Shown: positions 10,449 through 21,920 of the stretch, piece after piece | Numbering within the stretch: position 1 is the stretch's first letter | Layout: every line of letters starts with the position of its first letter | Assembly (NCBI GenBank): GCA_948146395.1 | Contig: OX411551.1 | Span: forward strand, 47,510,854-47,574,853 | Reading direction: 5' to 3' | DNA from: Fragum whitleyi | Taxonomy: Eukaryota; Mollusca; Bivalvia; Cardiida; Cardiidae | DNA length: 64,000 nucleotides | Notes under the pieces: model-generated | What the model was told of the DNA's origin: nothing | Seen by the model: only the letters and a program-made list of their open reading frames with translations | The model's database searches: none | Position numbers and translations under genes: made by a program

Positions 10449-11782
10449 TATGGTGTACCGTTTGGGTCGAAAGTCTGCAAACAGTCGTGCACGCTTATTA
10501 ATGGGGGTGCACCCGTAATTAATGAGGGTGCACCCGTATTATTTTCGGGTGAACGTCCATATTTTAGGCGTGCACCCGTATTAATATGGGTGCACGTCCA
10601 TATGGCGCACTAAATGGGTCGAAAGCCTTTTTGTAGTCGTGCACGTCTAAATATGGACGTGCACCCCTATTTTTTGGGGGTGCACGTCCAAATTATGAGG
10701 GTGGGCCCGTAAAATTTACGGGTGCACCCCTATATTTATACGACCACTGAGAAATTGGGGGTGCACCCTTAAATTTTCAGAGAAACCACATTGACCAATC
10801 AAATACAAGCTTACATTGGATCCCTTTAACCTTTGTTATAAACCGTTTTAGAATATCGGGCCAATTTGGAATTACTTGGTATTTCGACGCGGTAAGATTC
10901 GCATCAAGACTCTTAGTCTATTTCTAGCCTTAGTTTTCATTTTACGTGTTTACAGAACTAGTAAGAGGCATGTTGTTTATCTCGGGTTCCTATTGATAAG
11001 CTCATTGTGTAACTCTTTATTACCCTAGGTGTTAATCACTATGTTTATTCCAAATATGACAGTTACCTTTATTGGTCAACATCATTATCCATTACATTTG
11101 CGCCTATACCCTAGTGTTAAAGATTATTTGTGAATATTATTGAACATTTAAACATTTTAATTGTTTATCCTATATTTTCATATATTTTCTGAAAGAAATA
11201 TGTTTAGATGATACATTTTGTAAACTTTACATCATAGATATCTCAAAGTATTTTCAATTTAGTCTTCATTATCTTTGCATAGTAAAGATATTATTTAATT
11301 CTTCTTCAGATATATTAAGATATACTATTGAGTGAATAAACACATCAAAATGGAAAAAAAATATCAATGTGTAATAGTTATAGTTCATTTCTGGCAATTT
11401 ACGCGACTGACATAACCTAAGCGGAGCGTTAGCGGAGCGCAAGGTTATACGCGTAAATTATCAGAATATGAACTATAACTGTTTTACCGATCGCCTTATT
11501 TTTTTTTTTATCAAATAACGCTAGTTCAATTGAGTTTCACGTCAATCAATGATGTCATTCATTTTTGTTGCGTCATACATTCTTAAATCGAATCGAGGTA
11601 AACAAAAAGTGGGAGGAGCAAAGTTAATCATCATCGGGTTTCTGTAATTATTCCGTCGTTTGGCGAGACAATATCAGTCGAGAACGTTCGGTGAACGAAA
11701 CCTCGTGATTGCTGCTAATGGATTTTGTATTCATTTTAGTTAGTTTTTTTGCGGTCTATTATGCCTCCCTTTAGGTTTTTTA

Positions 11783-13286
11783 TTTTAGCTCACCTGAGCA
11801 CGAAGTGCTCATGTGAGCTATTGTGATCACCTTTCGTCCGGCCGTCGGTCGTCGGTCGTCCGGTCGTCGTCCGTCGTCCGTCAACAATTTCTTTAAACGA
11901 CATCTCCTCCTAAACTACTTGGCAAATTAACACCAAATTTTAGAGAAATGTTGCTTAGGTGGTCCCCTTCAAAAATAGCTGTAAGAATTGAAATCTATGA
12001 AAAACTCTGGTTGCTATGGCAACAAACAGTGAAATTTGAAGAAAATCTTAAAATTCTTCTTCTTCTCAACCAGTAGTCCTACAGACTTAAAACTTGGCAT
12101 GGATGATCAGTTGATAGACCTTAATTAAAATAGCAAAAATCATATCTTTTGGGCCACCAGGTGCAGAGCACCAGGGGGGAGGGGGTAGTACTTTGGGTAA
12201 ATTTTGTAATCTTTAACCTTCTTCTTCTTCGGAACCAGGAGCCCTACAGACTTGAAAATTGGCATGGATGATCAGCTCATAGACCTGAATAAATATAGCT
12301 AAAACCATATCTGTTGGACTGCCAGGTGCGGAGCACCAGGGGGGAGGGGGTAGTACTTTTGTGAAAATTTTGTAATCTTTAACCTTCTTCTTCTAATAAA
12401 CCAGGAGCCTGACAGATTTGAATATTGGCATGGATGATCAGCATATGGACCTTTATAAAAATAGCTAAAACCTTGACTGTAGATTCACCAGGTGTGGAGC
12501 ACCAGGGGGTAGAGGGTAGTACTTTTGTGGAAATTTTGTAATCTTTAACCTTCTTCTTCTTCTGAACCACAAGCCCTACAGACTTGAAAATTGGCATGGA
12601 TGATCAGCTCATAGACCTGAATACAAATAGCTTAATTCATGACTGTAATGCCACCAGGTGCGGAGCACCAGGGGGGAGGGGGTAGTACTTTTTACAAAAT
12701 TTTGTAACTTTAACCTTCATCTTCTAATGAACCAGGAGCCCTACAGACTTCAATATTGGTATGGATGATAAGCGTATGGATCTTAAATAAAAAAGCTAAA
12801 AGCATTAATGTAGGGCCACCAGATGCGGAGCATTAGGGGGAGGGGGTAGTACTTCGGATCAATTTTGAAATCTTTAACCTTATTCTTCTCCTGGTTCAGG
12901 AACCCTACAGACTTGAAAATTGTAATAGGTGATCAATATATTAACATTAATAAAAATAGCTAAAATCATGACTGTAGGGTCACCAGGTGCTGAGTGTCTT
13001 GGGGAGGGGGTAGTACTTTGGATCATTTTTGAAATCTTTAAACTTCTTCTAATGAACCAGGAGTCCTACAGACTTGAAAATTGGTATGAATGATCAGCAT
13101 ATGGACATTAATTGAATTAGCTAAAATCATGACTGTTGATTCACCAGGTGCAGAGCATCCTGGGGGAGGGGGAGTGCTTTGTTGAGAATTTTGAATCCCT
13201 ACAGCCTTTATATTTGACATGGACATACCTAGGTAATGAAGCTTTTTTCTCAGGTGAGCGAACCAGGGCCAACGGCCCTCTTGTTT
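11783..13286 (+). mobile_element. Pearl-like element, seven ~165-bp units
   Basis: Head TTTTAGCTCACCTGAGCACG (with a GAGCACGAAGTGCTC hairpin), then a GTCCGTCGTCCGTC stretch. Units follow at a period of 161-166 bp (marker 'ACAGACTT' at 12081, 12246, 12412, 12578, 12743, 12907, 13068). The tail is CAGGTGAGCG, then the hairpin GGGCC-AAC-GGCCC and TCTTGTTT. The unit contains CTTGAAAATTGG, related to the core of the other pearl-like elements here. Short frames across it are not genes. Confidence 0.8.
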
Positions 13287-13316
13287 AGAAAAACAGTTAT
13301 CTACCACGGCATTTTC

Positions 13317-13609
13317 AGCTGCGCAGTATTAGCTCGTCGGACTATCATTCAAATGGTCCCCGGGTTTGCCCGCCAATGGTGGCTGTCATCCTTTCCAACT
13401 ATTTGTTTTCCACTTATGGGTTGATTTGTTTCCCACTTATGGGTTGATTTGTTCCCACTTATGGGTTGATAATCGTAGACCACTGTGGGATAGCAGCTGG
13501 AGACTAGGAATGGTAGTACTGGTGTAAGAAATACCAGGAATTCAGTTATCCAGCTCCGCAATAGAACTGAAGGACTGTTGAGAGCGGTGTTTAACCCCAT
13601 TGAAACAAA
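13317..13609 (+). mobile_element. Degenerate tRNA-SINE with an internal triplication
   Basis: The tRNA-like head is decayed. The body matches the 14.1-kb SINE through AGAAATACCAGG to AACCCCATTGAAAC. A ~23-bp phrase (TTTGTTTCCCACTTATGGGT..) is present three times in a row at 13402-13470, where other copies have it once. Confidence 0.8.
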
Positions 13610-14093
13610 AAGAACCACGGCATTTTCCTTATCAATAATATAAAGTTTGCAATAAGATGTTAATAGAAAACATTCATAGTGCATTGACAAGCTCTAGTTA
13701 CCAAGTTTTGGTTCTCAACCGATACGTCATAGTTAAACGGGTCACATTGTTGTTTTTTTTCAGCTATCACAGGCCTAACATTTTTCGAATCACTTTCTTT
13801 TTGCAAATATCTGTATCCCTAGAGTCATCTAAGTATGCATTTGGGTTTTTTTTCTACAATTATTTTACATAAAAGTAGATTACCTTTCAAAGGAGCATTT
13901 GAATGCATTTTGTTAAGATTAGGGCATTTGTAGAACTACTAAATTAATATGTCTTTCAAAAGATCCAAAGTCAAAGTATTCATTTTAAAAAAGAAGTGAA
14001 ATTTTATATCGTTTCAACCCTGTTGACTTTTCTTTTTTTTATGTCAATGTGAAAATGTGGAGTAAAGAAAGGCTCGGTTCGAGCAAACTCGTC

Positions 14094-14367
14094 AGCCGCC
14101 GTCATAGCGCAGTTGGTAGCGCGTCGGACTGTCAATCTAGAGTTCGCGGGTTCGATCCCTGACGGCGGCACTCATTCTTTCCGACTATTTGTCTCTCACC
14201 AATGGGTTGATAATCGTAGACCTATGTGAGATAGCGGCTGGAGGCTAGGAAAGAATGTGGTGGTTGTACTGGTGAGAGAAATACCAGGGATCCATTGTTA
14301 GGTGCTCCAGCCGCCGCGATATAACTTAAATAATGTTGAAAGCGGCGTTAAACTCCATTCAATCAAT
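14094..14367 (+). mobile_element. Young tRNA-Asp-like SINE with 14-bp target duplication
   Basis: The head at 14095-14170 folds like a tRNA: acceptor GCCGCCG/CGGCGGC, A box TAGCGCAGTTGG, a seven-base loop CTGTCAA giving a GUC (Asp) anticodon, and B box GGTTCGATCCC. The anticodon stem carries a C-A mismatch and the body continues for another ~200 bp, so this is SINE DNA, not a working tRNA gene. Perfect direct repeats CGAGCAAACTCGTC flank it (14080-14093, 14368-14381), so it inserted recently. Pol III internal promoters are retained. Confidence 0.93.
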
Positions 14368-14854
14368 CGAGCAAACTCGTCGATGTCATTTCTGCTGCTG
14401 TATACCATATACTAAGTAGATTAATATTTGATTATCAGAATCATCGATTTTTCCACTAAATCTTGTCTTGATTAACATGCATACAAATAATTCAAGAATT
14501 TTCTCCTCCTCTAATGAGTAATTGTGTATAAGGATAACTTCTAAAGAACATTCACGAAACATTTTTTATGAATACTCGATTACAAGTTAAGTGTCTTTCG
14601 GGACATTTTATCAGACAAGATTATGACGTCACTGTCTGGCTTTGAATGTAGTCCCCGCCAATTATGACCTACACTTATTCGAGCAGATCGTCAGGTTACG
14701 GGATATAGTTTTTTAAATTTCAAACGAAATAGCGGCCTTTCATTGGAGGAAAAAATAGGGCGATCGGTAATATTACTTAAATGACTAAAATATCAACTAT
14801 AACTTGATAAGGAATTCATATAATAACTTTTTCTCCCATCTAATATTTTTTGGC

Positions 14855-14945
14855 CAAAAGGTCCTATTTTGAAAAATATTGTGGCTCAAACGTCCGTGGC
14901 CAAAATGTCCTGGCCAAAACATCCGTGGCCAAAACGTCCGTCCAC
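14855..14945 (+). repeat. Short 'GGCCAAAACGTCC' repeat cluster
   Basis: About five copies of a 13-16-bp phrase (TGGCCAAAAYGTCC and close variants) lie in 90 bp. The design resembles the 'GACCAAATGGGAATT' repeats at 8.1-8.6 kb, but the sequence differs. Confidence 0.75.
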
Positions 14946-14949
14946 CAAA

Positions 14950-17020
14950 CAAGATAGCCGTTTTTCAGATTATTAAGTTTGATGTATAATTGTAATTGTA
15001 AAGCGACAATTCAGTTATCATAACGTAATTCGTGCCTTTTTCTTAATGATTCATTTCTTCTACGAAGTAAAAAAGAAAACCATATACAATCAACATAACT
15101 GAATTGGTGAAATTTCAATGAAATATTACTCATTTTGTTAAATTGTACGAGGGATGATCCAGATATTCGTATAATTGCCTTAAGCCTTGGGCATTTCTAC
15201 CTTGTGCAGTGAATAATTTGTTATGCAGTTCAGTATCTTCGAAGAGCACAAATTCTATTATTTTTACGAAATCATACAAAGCGGCTTTGAATTTCGTTAG
15301 CATAGTGACATATGTATGCTTAGACTGGGGTGCGTGAAAAATAAGGAAAATCTGTTACATAAATTAATTTTTTTGAAAGTATTCGTAAATTTAATTGAAA
15401 ATTGTTAACAGAGGTAAATAAGGCACACATATGTAATCATTTGGCATACTCAAAACATTTTTGGAAGAGTTTTTACGGATACAAGATATTCTGAATGATA
15501 ACTCCATTGCACAAAAGTAAAATAGCCTTTCTAACTGAATCGGCAGAGAAAGAAATAAATTGAAACTTCAAAATTGTTTAGCTTATATTTTCTTTATTTA
15601 TTTTTATTTCTTTATTGTTTTTTGGGGCTTCATAAGCATTACTATAGAAAGTAACACCTAATATCAACCACCAGAGTATATTGACAAGGATCGTAGGAAA
15701 GAATGTAATAGGAAAAAATAAAGTAAAAGAGTAACCAAAAAAGTAGTTATGGGTCGAATAAAAAGGGCATTAACAAAACATCTATTTAAATCATGATATA
15801 TGAACTTTGATAATTTCTTAATTTTCAATTTGGTAAGAAGGATTAAACACCTTGTCAGGTGTCATTATTTGTTATGCTTGTCAAGATCTTTGGTTTGTTA
15901 TCTTAGGTGTGAAAGTTTACACTTTCACCCATTTAAAAAGTATGCTTATTATTTGTTGATTGCAAATAATTTTGAAACTTTTTTACTTGATTCTCCTCCA
16001 TATTTAGTATGAATTTAAGTCTGTCTTAGTAACTGACCTGTTTGTAAGATACGTGTCATGGTTTGTTGAATCCGATAGGGAGGCAAATTATCTTATCTCT
16101 TTTGACACTGGGTATCGAATTTTAAACATCCTGTATAGTTGACAATTTTTTAAATGTAGGAAAATATACAAGTAACGATGTTAACAAATGCGATCAGTGA
16201 TTAATAGTGATACCGGACGGACAATTAGGACTATTCTACATTTTTTTTTATTTACTGCTGTAAGTAAAAACTCTTCGTATTTATTTTTTTCAAAGGAATT
16301 AGATGCAAGCACCCATGATACACAAAAAGGGTAATCAAGTCGTCACCACCGATGGAACTACAAAGCTCGAAAAGTTGTACTTAATATTTTTTATATTCTC
16401 AACCTAAACTTTTTCAGTAAACTTATTCAAGATAATCCATCCCTCGAATAAAGAGTATTATAGTGTAATATATTCAAAGAAATCAAATTCCATTAAAAAA
16501 AAAATCAGTGGGGAAAAGGCAAGTTTTGGAATACTATAACTCGGAGAAGTGAGAATGCTATTTCACATCATGCGAATTTTTCATTTGAAATACAAAGAAC
16601 AACTTAAACGCTAGTCATAAAAAATAATGTAGATTTAGGCAAGTTTTTTTTATTCATTGATTTACACATCTTTTACTTCAAAAATTGGTTTTAAATACAA
16701 AAACACTCGATTACCATTTCAAAATAAACAGATCCTTTTCTCTATATTGTGAAATGGACCGATCGTCAAAACGTGTTGATTGAAAAACGGATTATAACCA
16801 CTTCTTTGTTACGCGGTCAAATAACAGTACGATACTCATTTTCATCAAAAGCTAATTGCATTTAAATATTAAGAAATTTAGATTATATTTATCATATAGG
16901 TAATGATAACAGACGAAAAAATAAATGCCAATAATATCTATTTAATATTCCGTCCTTCCCTAATCGGGAGTCGAAAATATAGGTTTAAGACAGTACTTTT
17001 GATTGGCTGGTAAAAATTAT
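14950..17020. other. No gene; interior of the 6.8-kb element
   Basis: AT-rich DNA. One 70-codon frame at 15800-16012 has no recognisable feature. No splice-bounded exon seen. Confidence 0.5.
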
Positions 17021-17310
17021 GGCGAAAAATAGGCGTGCGCGTCCATATTTGGACGTGCACCCGTATATTTTTGGGGGTGCACGTCCAAATTATGGACGTG
17101 CACCCATATTAATACGGAAGCACGCCTAAAATATGGACGTTCACCCGAAAATAATACGGGTGCATCCCCATTATTTACGGGTGCACCCCCATTGATAAGC
17201 GTGCACGACTGTTTGCAGACTTTCGACCCAAACGGTACACCATACTAGAAAAATGCCGCAAAATTACTACACTTACGTCCGAGGTACTTTCAAGTTCACG
17301 GAAAAGTCCG

Positions 17311-17385
17311 AGCGATGTCTAAAATGACACATACTGATGAGAGACCGTGGAATTGTGAACTTTGCGGGAATGTTTTCGTAGGTCT
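17311..17385 (+). pseudogene. Zinc-finger pseudogene fragment, right part of the split copy
   Basis: The frame reads MTHTDERPWNCELCGNVF, matching the finger 4/5 linker of the intact gene (..HSGEKPWVCDLCGK). It stops shortly after. It continues the fragment that ends at 10141 and shares its AAATGAYACATACTGA border. Confidence 0.75.
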
Positions 17386-17399
17386 GGTTACGATCTTTT

Positions 17400-18376
17400 T
17401 TGTGCACGATTTCCTTTCCGGAAGGACGGATGAGCGAAGGCGGGCTTGCCCGAACTAACTGTCCTCTTCATAGGTGGAAAAAATACGGTTCTTTGCTCTG
17501 GCTTGAATAGCCCAAATATTAAACCTTAAAAAGTTTTTTGGCTCCAAAAGATAGAACAATGAATGTAGATGAAGCGCTAATGACGTAATATTAAAACGTA
17601 TTGTTGTGGAATGCGCTGCAGCACCAGTTTTGAGTGAAATTTACGGGAGATAATCCAATATCTATAATTTTGTTCAAGAAGAACAAAAAAAAGCGTTATT
17701 TATTACGTAGAACCTTTGATAAAAAAACGCAATTGTCTTTGTGGACCAATCAGACATTTTTAAATCCACACAAACCATTAAAAACGTAGAATGACTTGAT
17801 CGATTTGAATTAAAGGTCGATCGATTTGAACGATTTCGAAATATTTTTAATGCTTTCGGAGCTTTGATCGACTTGCGTGAGTGTTTGGAATGAATAGATG
17901 GAGCATCGAGTTGATAATTCTTTTACAGTAAGTTGCACCGTGAAATTGATCTTAATGAAAACCATTCTAAATCGCTTACTCAGCGCTCCATTCATTCATT
18001 TCAAACACTCACACAAACCGCTCAAAAACGCTCAAACTCATTGAAAAATATAGAATCAACAACGTCATTTAAGATAAATTTGGATAGAGAAAAATCGCAG
18101 TTTCAATGACATAATTCAAATTGTAAGCGTCTAATAGGTTCTTGAAGAAATAGGAAGCTATTTATAGAACTTGTATGCATATTTTATTAAAGGGCGGTAA
18201 TCGATATCGCTAATTTTGTTCATCCCAGAACAAAATTTGCGATTTTTAATTACCTCCCATTAAATTTACTCTAAACTCGCTCGAAACACTCAATCAATTC
18301 CTTTCCTAAATCATTTCAAAATCATTCCCCTTGTCAATTTTACGATGTTGTTAACTGTATTAATCTTTATTTTCAG
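17400..18376. other. Intron or upstream region of the zinc-finger gene
   Basis: No coding exon is seen. The stretch ends in a good 3' splice site at 18361-18376 (pyrimidine-rich TTTATTTTCAG). CATTCATTTC and 'AAACACTCA' phrases near 17.99-18.02 kb resemble those at 0.95 kb. Confidence 0.45.
18361..18376 (+). promoter_or_regulatory. 3' splice site upstream of the zinc-finger coding exon
   Basis: TAATCTTTATTTTCAG followed by GAACTACAGCG. The polypyrimidine tract and CAG fit a normal acceptor, placing ~110 bases of 5' UTR in the coding exon. The upstream exon was not found. Confidence 0.6.
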
Positions 18377-18486
18377 GAACTACAGCGAAAGATAGCTACA
18401 ACGTATAAAGTCAATATTATCAACATATTACAAAGATAACAAAGGAAAAATATTCAGTGGAAAATTTAAAGATCGTAACCAAAATA

Positions 18487-19506
18487 ATGGAGTCCAATAC
18501 AATCATTCCTGATGAAAATGAGTTAAGTGATGGTGCTCCTCTAGGATGTGTAAGTGGAATGCGCGATAATAATCATCACGGCCGTGATCCCAAAATTAAA
18601 ACGTCAAAAAGTGATGAAATTGACGAAAATGACTTTAATTCTTATGACAAAGAATTATTTAAACATGAAATTTCCAGTGCTGATGAAAGAGCTTTAAAGG
18701 AGATAAATCAATCGTCTAAAAAAACGAAACAGAAAAAGAAATACATTCGGAAAACGCGTTATAAATGTGAAACATGTGAAAAGATTTTTGATAGAATATC
18801 TGGCCTTAAAAAACACGTCAGAACACATACAGGCGAAAAACCATATAAATGTGATGTTTGTGGGAAATGTTTCTCTACACATAATTTCGTTAAAATTCAC
18901 AAAAGAATACATACGAATGAAAAACCATTTAAATGTGATGTTTGTGGAAAAGAATTCACCTGGGACAGCGAATATAAATTACACCTCAGAATCCATTCGG
19001 GAGAAAATCCCTTATACTGTGATATATGTGGGAAGTATGTGGTTCGACCAAGCGATCTTAAACGTCATAAGATGGTACATTCGGGTGAGAAACCTTGGGT
19101 CTGTGATCTTTGTGGGAAAGCATATAGTAGGTCTACTCTCTTGAAGACACATAGTTTAACTCATATTGGGAAAAAAATATTGTTCTGCGATATATGCGGA
19201 AAAGGATTTATATTTAGGAATATACTCGAAATTCATTTGAGAACACATAGTGGTGAGAAACCGTTTAGTTGTAGTATTTGTGACAAGAGATTTACACAAA
19301 AACATTCCTTGGATCGTCACAAAAGGATTCATACTGGAGAAATGCCATATAAATGCGATGTTTGTGGGATTAGCTTTAACCAGGATACCTCGTTGATTCG
19401 ACATAAAAGACGACATACGGATGAGAAACCATATAAATGTGAACTTTGTGGAGTATGTTTTAGACAGAGTACAGGCTTAAGGTTACACGAGAAAAGACAT
19501 CATTAG
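18487..19506 (+). CDS. C2H2 zinc-finger protein, nine fingers, 339 aa
   Basis: Probable nuclear DNA-binding protein. Residues 1-77 are acidic and unstructured. Residues 78-91 are a lysine-rich stretch (KKTKQKKKYIRKTR) that could act as a nuclear localisation signal. Nine consecutive C2H2 fingers fill residues 92-338, all with both cysteines and both histidines. Linkers range from the canonical TGEKP (1-2) to poor matches (IGKKI between 5 and 6). Finger 4 lacks the usual aromatic residue (GKYVVRPSDLKRH). I chose the ATG at 18487: an in-frame stop lies at 18406 and no earlier ATG is in frame. A 3' splice site at 18376 implies a non-coding upstream exon. The stop is TAG at 19504. No KRAB, BTB or SCAN domain is visible, so the target is unknown. 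Confidence 0.93.
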   Translation: MESNTIIPDENELSDGAPLGCVSGMRDNNHHGRDPKIKTSKSDEIDENDFNSYDKELFKHEISSADERALKEINQSSKKTKQKKKYIRKTRYKCETCEKIFDRISGLKKHVRTHTGEKPYKCDVCGKCFSTHNFVKIHKRIHTNEKPFKCDVCGKEFTWDSEYKLHLRIHSGENPLYCDICGKYVVRPSDLKRHKMVHSGEKPWVCDLCGKAYSRSTLLKTHSLTHIGKKILFCDICGKGFIFRNILEIHLRTHSGEKPFSCSICDKRFTQKHSLDRHKRIHTGEMPYKCDVCGISFNQDTSLIRHKRRHTDEKPYKCELCGVCFRQSTGLRLHEKRHH

Positions 19507-19520
19507 TTTGGTATACGGTT

Positions 19521-19641
19521 ATACGTCATTGAATCGACATAAAAGACGATATACGGATGAGAAACAATATATATGTAAACTTTGTGGAGTTTGTTTTAGA
19601 CAGAGTACAGGCTTCAGAATACACGAGAAAAGACATCATTA
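19521..19641 (+). pseudogene. Duplicated, decayed copy of fingers 8-9 in the 3' UTR
   Basis: This 121-bp block repeats 19386-19506, including the stop codon, at an offset of 135 bp and roughly 85-90% identity. It is one frame off the main gene, and the last histidine codon of finger 8 has become TAT. It shows that the finger array was still being duplicated at its 3' end after the present stop existed. Confidence 0.88.
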
Positions 19642-19742
19642 GTATGATACTAAGTGTGTACTCGTATAGTTCTACAGTTTGCGGTGTTATAAATAACATG
19701 ACAACAGATTCCTGTACTTAAAACATTGGATTGTCAGAATCT

Positions 19743-19985
19743 GGGCCCGAGGTTATAAAACTTTTCTCATTTTCAATTAAAACTTTTCTCAAATTTCAAT
19801 TTGAAATTAAAGCCGTAATTCTGTTTTAATACAAATTTTAATGTATTACAATAAGAGATGATTTTAATTAGTTCTTATAAATAACAACGTTTTAATATTT
19901 TCTTATATTTTCAGACATTTATTTAAATCTAAAATTTGAGAAAATTCTAAGCTTAGCCTGAGAAAATTCTTATAGCCTGGGGCCC
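19743..19985. mobile_element. MITE with GGGCCC termini, copy 1
   Basis: The termini GGGCCCGAGGTTATAAAACT and, inverted, ..CTTATAGCCTGGGGCCC bracket an AT-rich, partly palindromic interior (TTCTCAAATTTCAATTTGA). A second copy of the same size and order is at 41228-41469. No coding capacity. Confidence 0.82.
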
Positions 19986-20205
19986 TGATCTAATTATTTG
20001 CAATTATGGGTCAAAAATGCATTTGAAACCAGTATTTGCTCTTCTTGTGATGTTAATTTAATAATTCACTCATACTGCAATGGGAAATTCGTTATACAGT
20101 TAAGATCGTCATTAAATTGACAAGTTGAATGATTCTGGAATAAATTGATTCGGCGTGATGAGCTAGTTTTGAATGATTTTCAAGGAAGGTGAAATATAGT
20201 GGAAA

Positions 20206-21920
20206 GTATCGCGTTTTTATACGCCGCCGGAGGCGGACGGATATTGGAGTCATCTTCTCCGTCTGTCCGTCCGTCCGTCCGTCCGTCATACCGTCCGTCC
20301 GTACGTCCGTCCGTCCACTTTTCTTGTCAACGCAACTCCTCCTAAATTGCTGGCTGGATCTTCTTGAAACTTGGTCAATGTTATCGCCTCAATTGGTAGA
20401 TGTGCATGAAGGAAGGAGTTTACGGTTCGTTGATTTTTGCCTGAGTTATGCCCCTAAAAAACTTAGTCTCTGGGTCCACTTTTCTTGTCAACGCAACTCC
20501 CCCTAAGTTTCTGGCTGGATCTTCTTGAAACTTGGTCAATGTTATCACCTCGATTGGTAGATGTGCATGAAGGAAGGAGTTTACAGTTCGTTGATTTTTG
20601 CTTGAGTTATGCCCCTTAAAAACTTTGTTCATGGGTCCACTTTTCTTGTCAACGCAACTCCTCCTAAGTTTCTGGCTGGATCTTCTTGAAACTTGGTCAA
20701 TGTTATCACCTCAATTGGTAGATGTGCATGAAGGAAGAATTTTATGGTTCGTTGATTTTTGCCTGAGTTATGCCCCTTAAAAACTTAGTCTCTGGGTCCA
20801 CTTTTCTTGTCAACACAACTCCTCCTAAGTTTCTGGCTGGATCTTCTTGAAACTTGGTCAATGATATCACCTCAATTGGTAGATGTGCATGAAGGAAGGA
20901 TTTTATGGTTCGTTGATTTTTGCCTGAGTTATGCCCCTTAAAAACTTAGTCTCTGGGCTTATTGCCTCCGTTATGCCCCCTTAAAATTTAGTCTCTGGGG
21001 CTTATTGAAATTACAGCCTTGTGAATGCAACCAACCGAAATTGGTAGATGAGCATGAAGTAAGGATTTTATGGTTCATTAATTTTACCCTAAATTATGCC
21101 TCCTTAAAACTTAGTACGTAGGGCTTATTGAAATTGCAGCCTTTTGAACGCAACTCCTCCTTACTTTTTGTCTTTATTTAAATTGCGGCCTTGTGAATGC
21201 AACCAACCGAAATTGGTAGATGAGCATGAAGTAAGGATTTTATGGTTCATTAATTTTGCCCTAAATATATGCCTCCTTATAACTTAGTACCTAGGGCTTA
21301 TTGAAATTGTAGCCTTTTGAACGCAACTCCTCCTTACTTTTTGTCTTTATTTAAATAAAACTTGGTCAATGTCATCACCATAATTTGTAGATGTACTTGG
21401 ATCAAGAATTTTATGGCTCATTTTTTCTCTGAATTATGCCTTCTTAAAACCTAGTGTCTGGGGCTTATTGAATTCGCAGCCTTGTGAAGGCAACTCCTCC
21501 TAACTTTTTGTCTTGATTTAAATGAAACTTGGTCATTTTGAGTTTGTTCTGTCAAAATAAGTAGTGTCTACGATTATTTTCGTGAAACAGATATGATATC
21601 ACATAGTTATTTTTAGATCAAAAATACAATGTGGCTGATTTTAGAAACTTGCATTTCAGTTAGAAACATCGACGAAAAGAAGACAAAAAGAGATTATGTA
21701 ATAAATATTATACGTACTTAGTGTATTCTATGAAAAAAAAATCTAACTCGGTTGTGAGAATTGATTATTTGTCTCGGCAGAGCCTCGACAGTGATCAATT
21801 CTCCCAACTTCGTTAGATATTTTATTTCATACAAAACACTAAGTATGTATTACATGTATATATCAAGTACCTAACAGCCGAGCATACATGTTGTAGGTGT
21901 CCGTAGGCAGTGCTCTTGTT
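20206..21920 (+). mobile_element. Pearl-like element, exact 161-bp units, interrupted near its tail
   Basis: Head TTTTTATACGCCGCCGGAGG with a GC hairpin, then (CCGT)n at 20260-20320. Four units follow with the marker TTCTTGAAACTTGGTCAATG at 20361, 20522, 20683 and 20844 (161 bp each), then more degenerate units to about 21540. A probable tail GTGCTCTTGTTT is at 21909-21920. A palindrome at 21709-21854 separates the body from the tail and is probably a later insertion. Confidence 0.78.
21709..21854. repeat. ~146-bp palindrome inside the 161-bp-unit element
   Basis: The arms ATACGTACTTAGTGTATTCT and ACACTAAGTATGTAT pair, together with ATCTAACTCGGTTGTGAGAA / TTCTCCCAACTTCGTTAGAT. The loop region carries CTCGGCAGAGCCTCGACAG. 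It is probably a foldback MITE. Confidence 0.8.

Larger units (their letters stand above)
11373..14806. repeat. Inverted-repeat block inside the 6.8-kb element
   Basis: ATAGTTATAGTT..(11373) and ACCGATCGCCTTATTTTTT (11486) are mirrored by AAAAATAGGGCGATCGGT (14751-14768) and ..AACTATAACTTG (14806). The left arm contains its own palindrome at 11377-11479 around GCGGAGCGTTAGCGGAGCGC. It is probably an older foldback or TIR transposon that later received the pearl-like element and the SINEs. Confidence 0.6.
10451..17242. mobile_element. 6.8-kb element with long GTGCAC-rich inverted ends
   Basis: The left end TGGTGTACCGTTTGGGTCG and the right end CGACCCAAACGGTACACCA are exact inverses. Similarity continues inward for at least 130 bp and then as irregular GTGCAC/'GGGTGCACCCGT' subrepeats to about 10760 and from about 17030. 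TA lies on both sides; GAAAAAT also occurs on both sides, slightly offset. Repeat X at 32.05-32.17 kb reads straight across the insertion point, so this block arrived as one unit. I find no transposase frame. The interior holds other repeats, so it is non-autonomous. The superfamily is unknown. Confidence 0.78.

Noticed and set aside
14095..14170. tRNA-Asp gene
   Set aside because: Although it folds with a GUC anticodon and has A and B boxes, the sequence continues into a ~200-bp body shared by five dispersed copies and is flanked by target duplications, so it is a SINE head.
18457..18486. Start of the zinc-finger protein at 18457
   Set aside because: The first codon there is GTG. The first in-frame ATG is at 18487.
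18694..19416. Other-frame open frames over the zinc-finger exon
   Set aside because: Shadows of the zinc-finger reading frame. The real frame has nine complete fingers.
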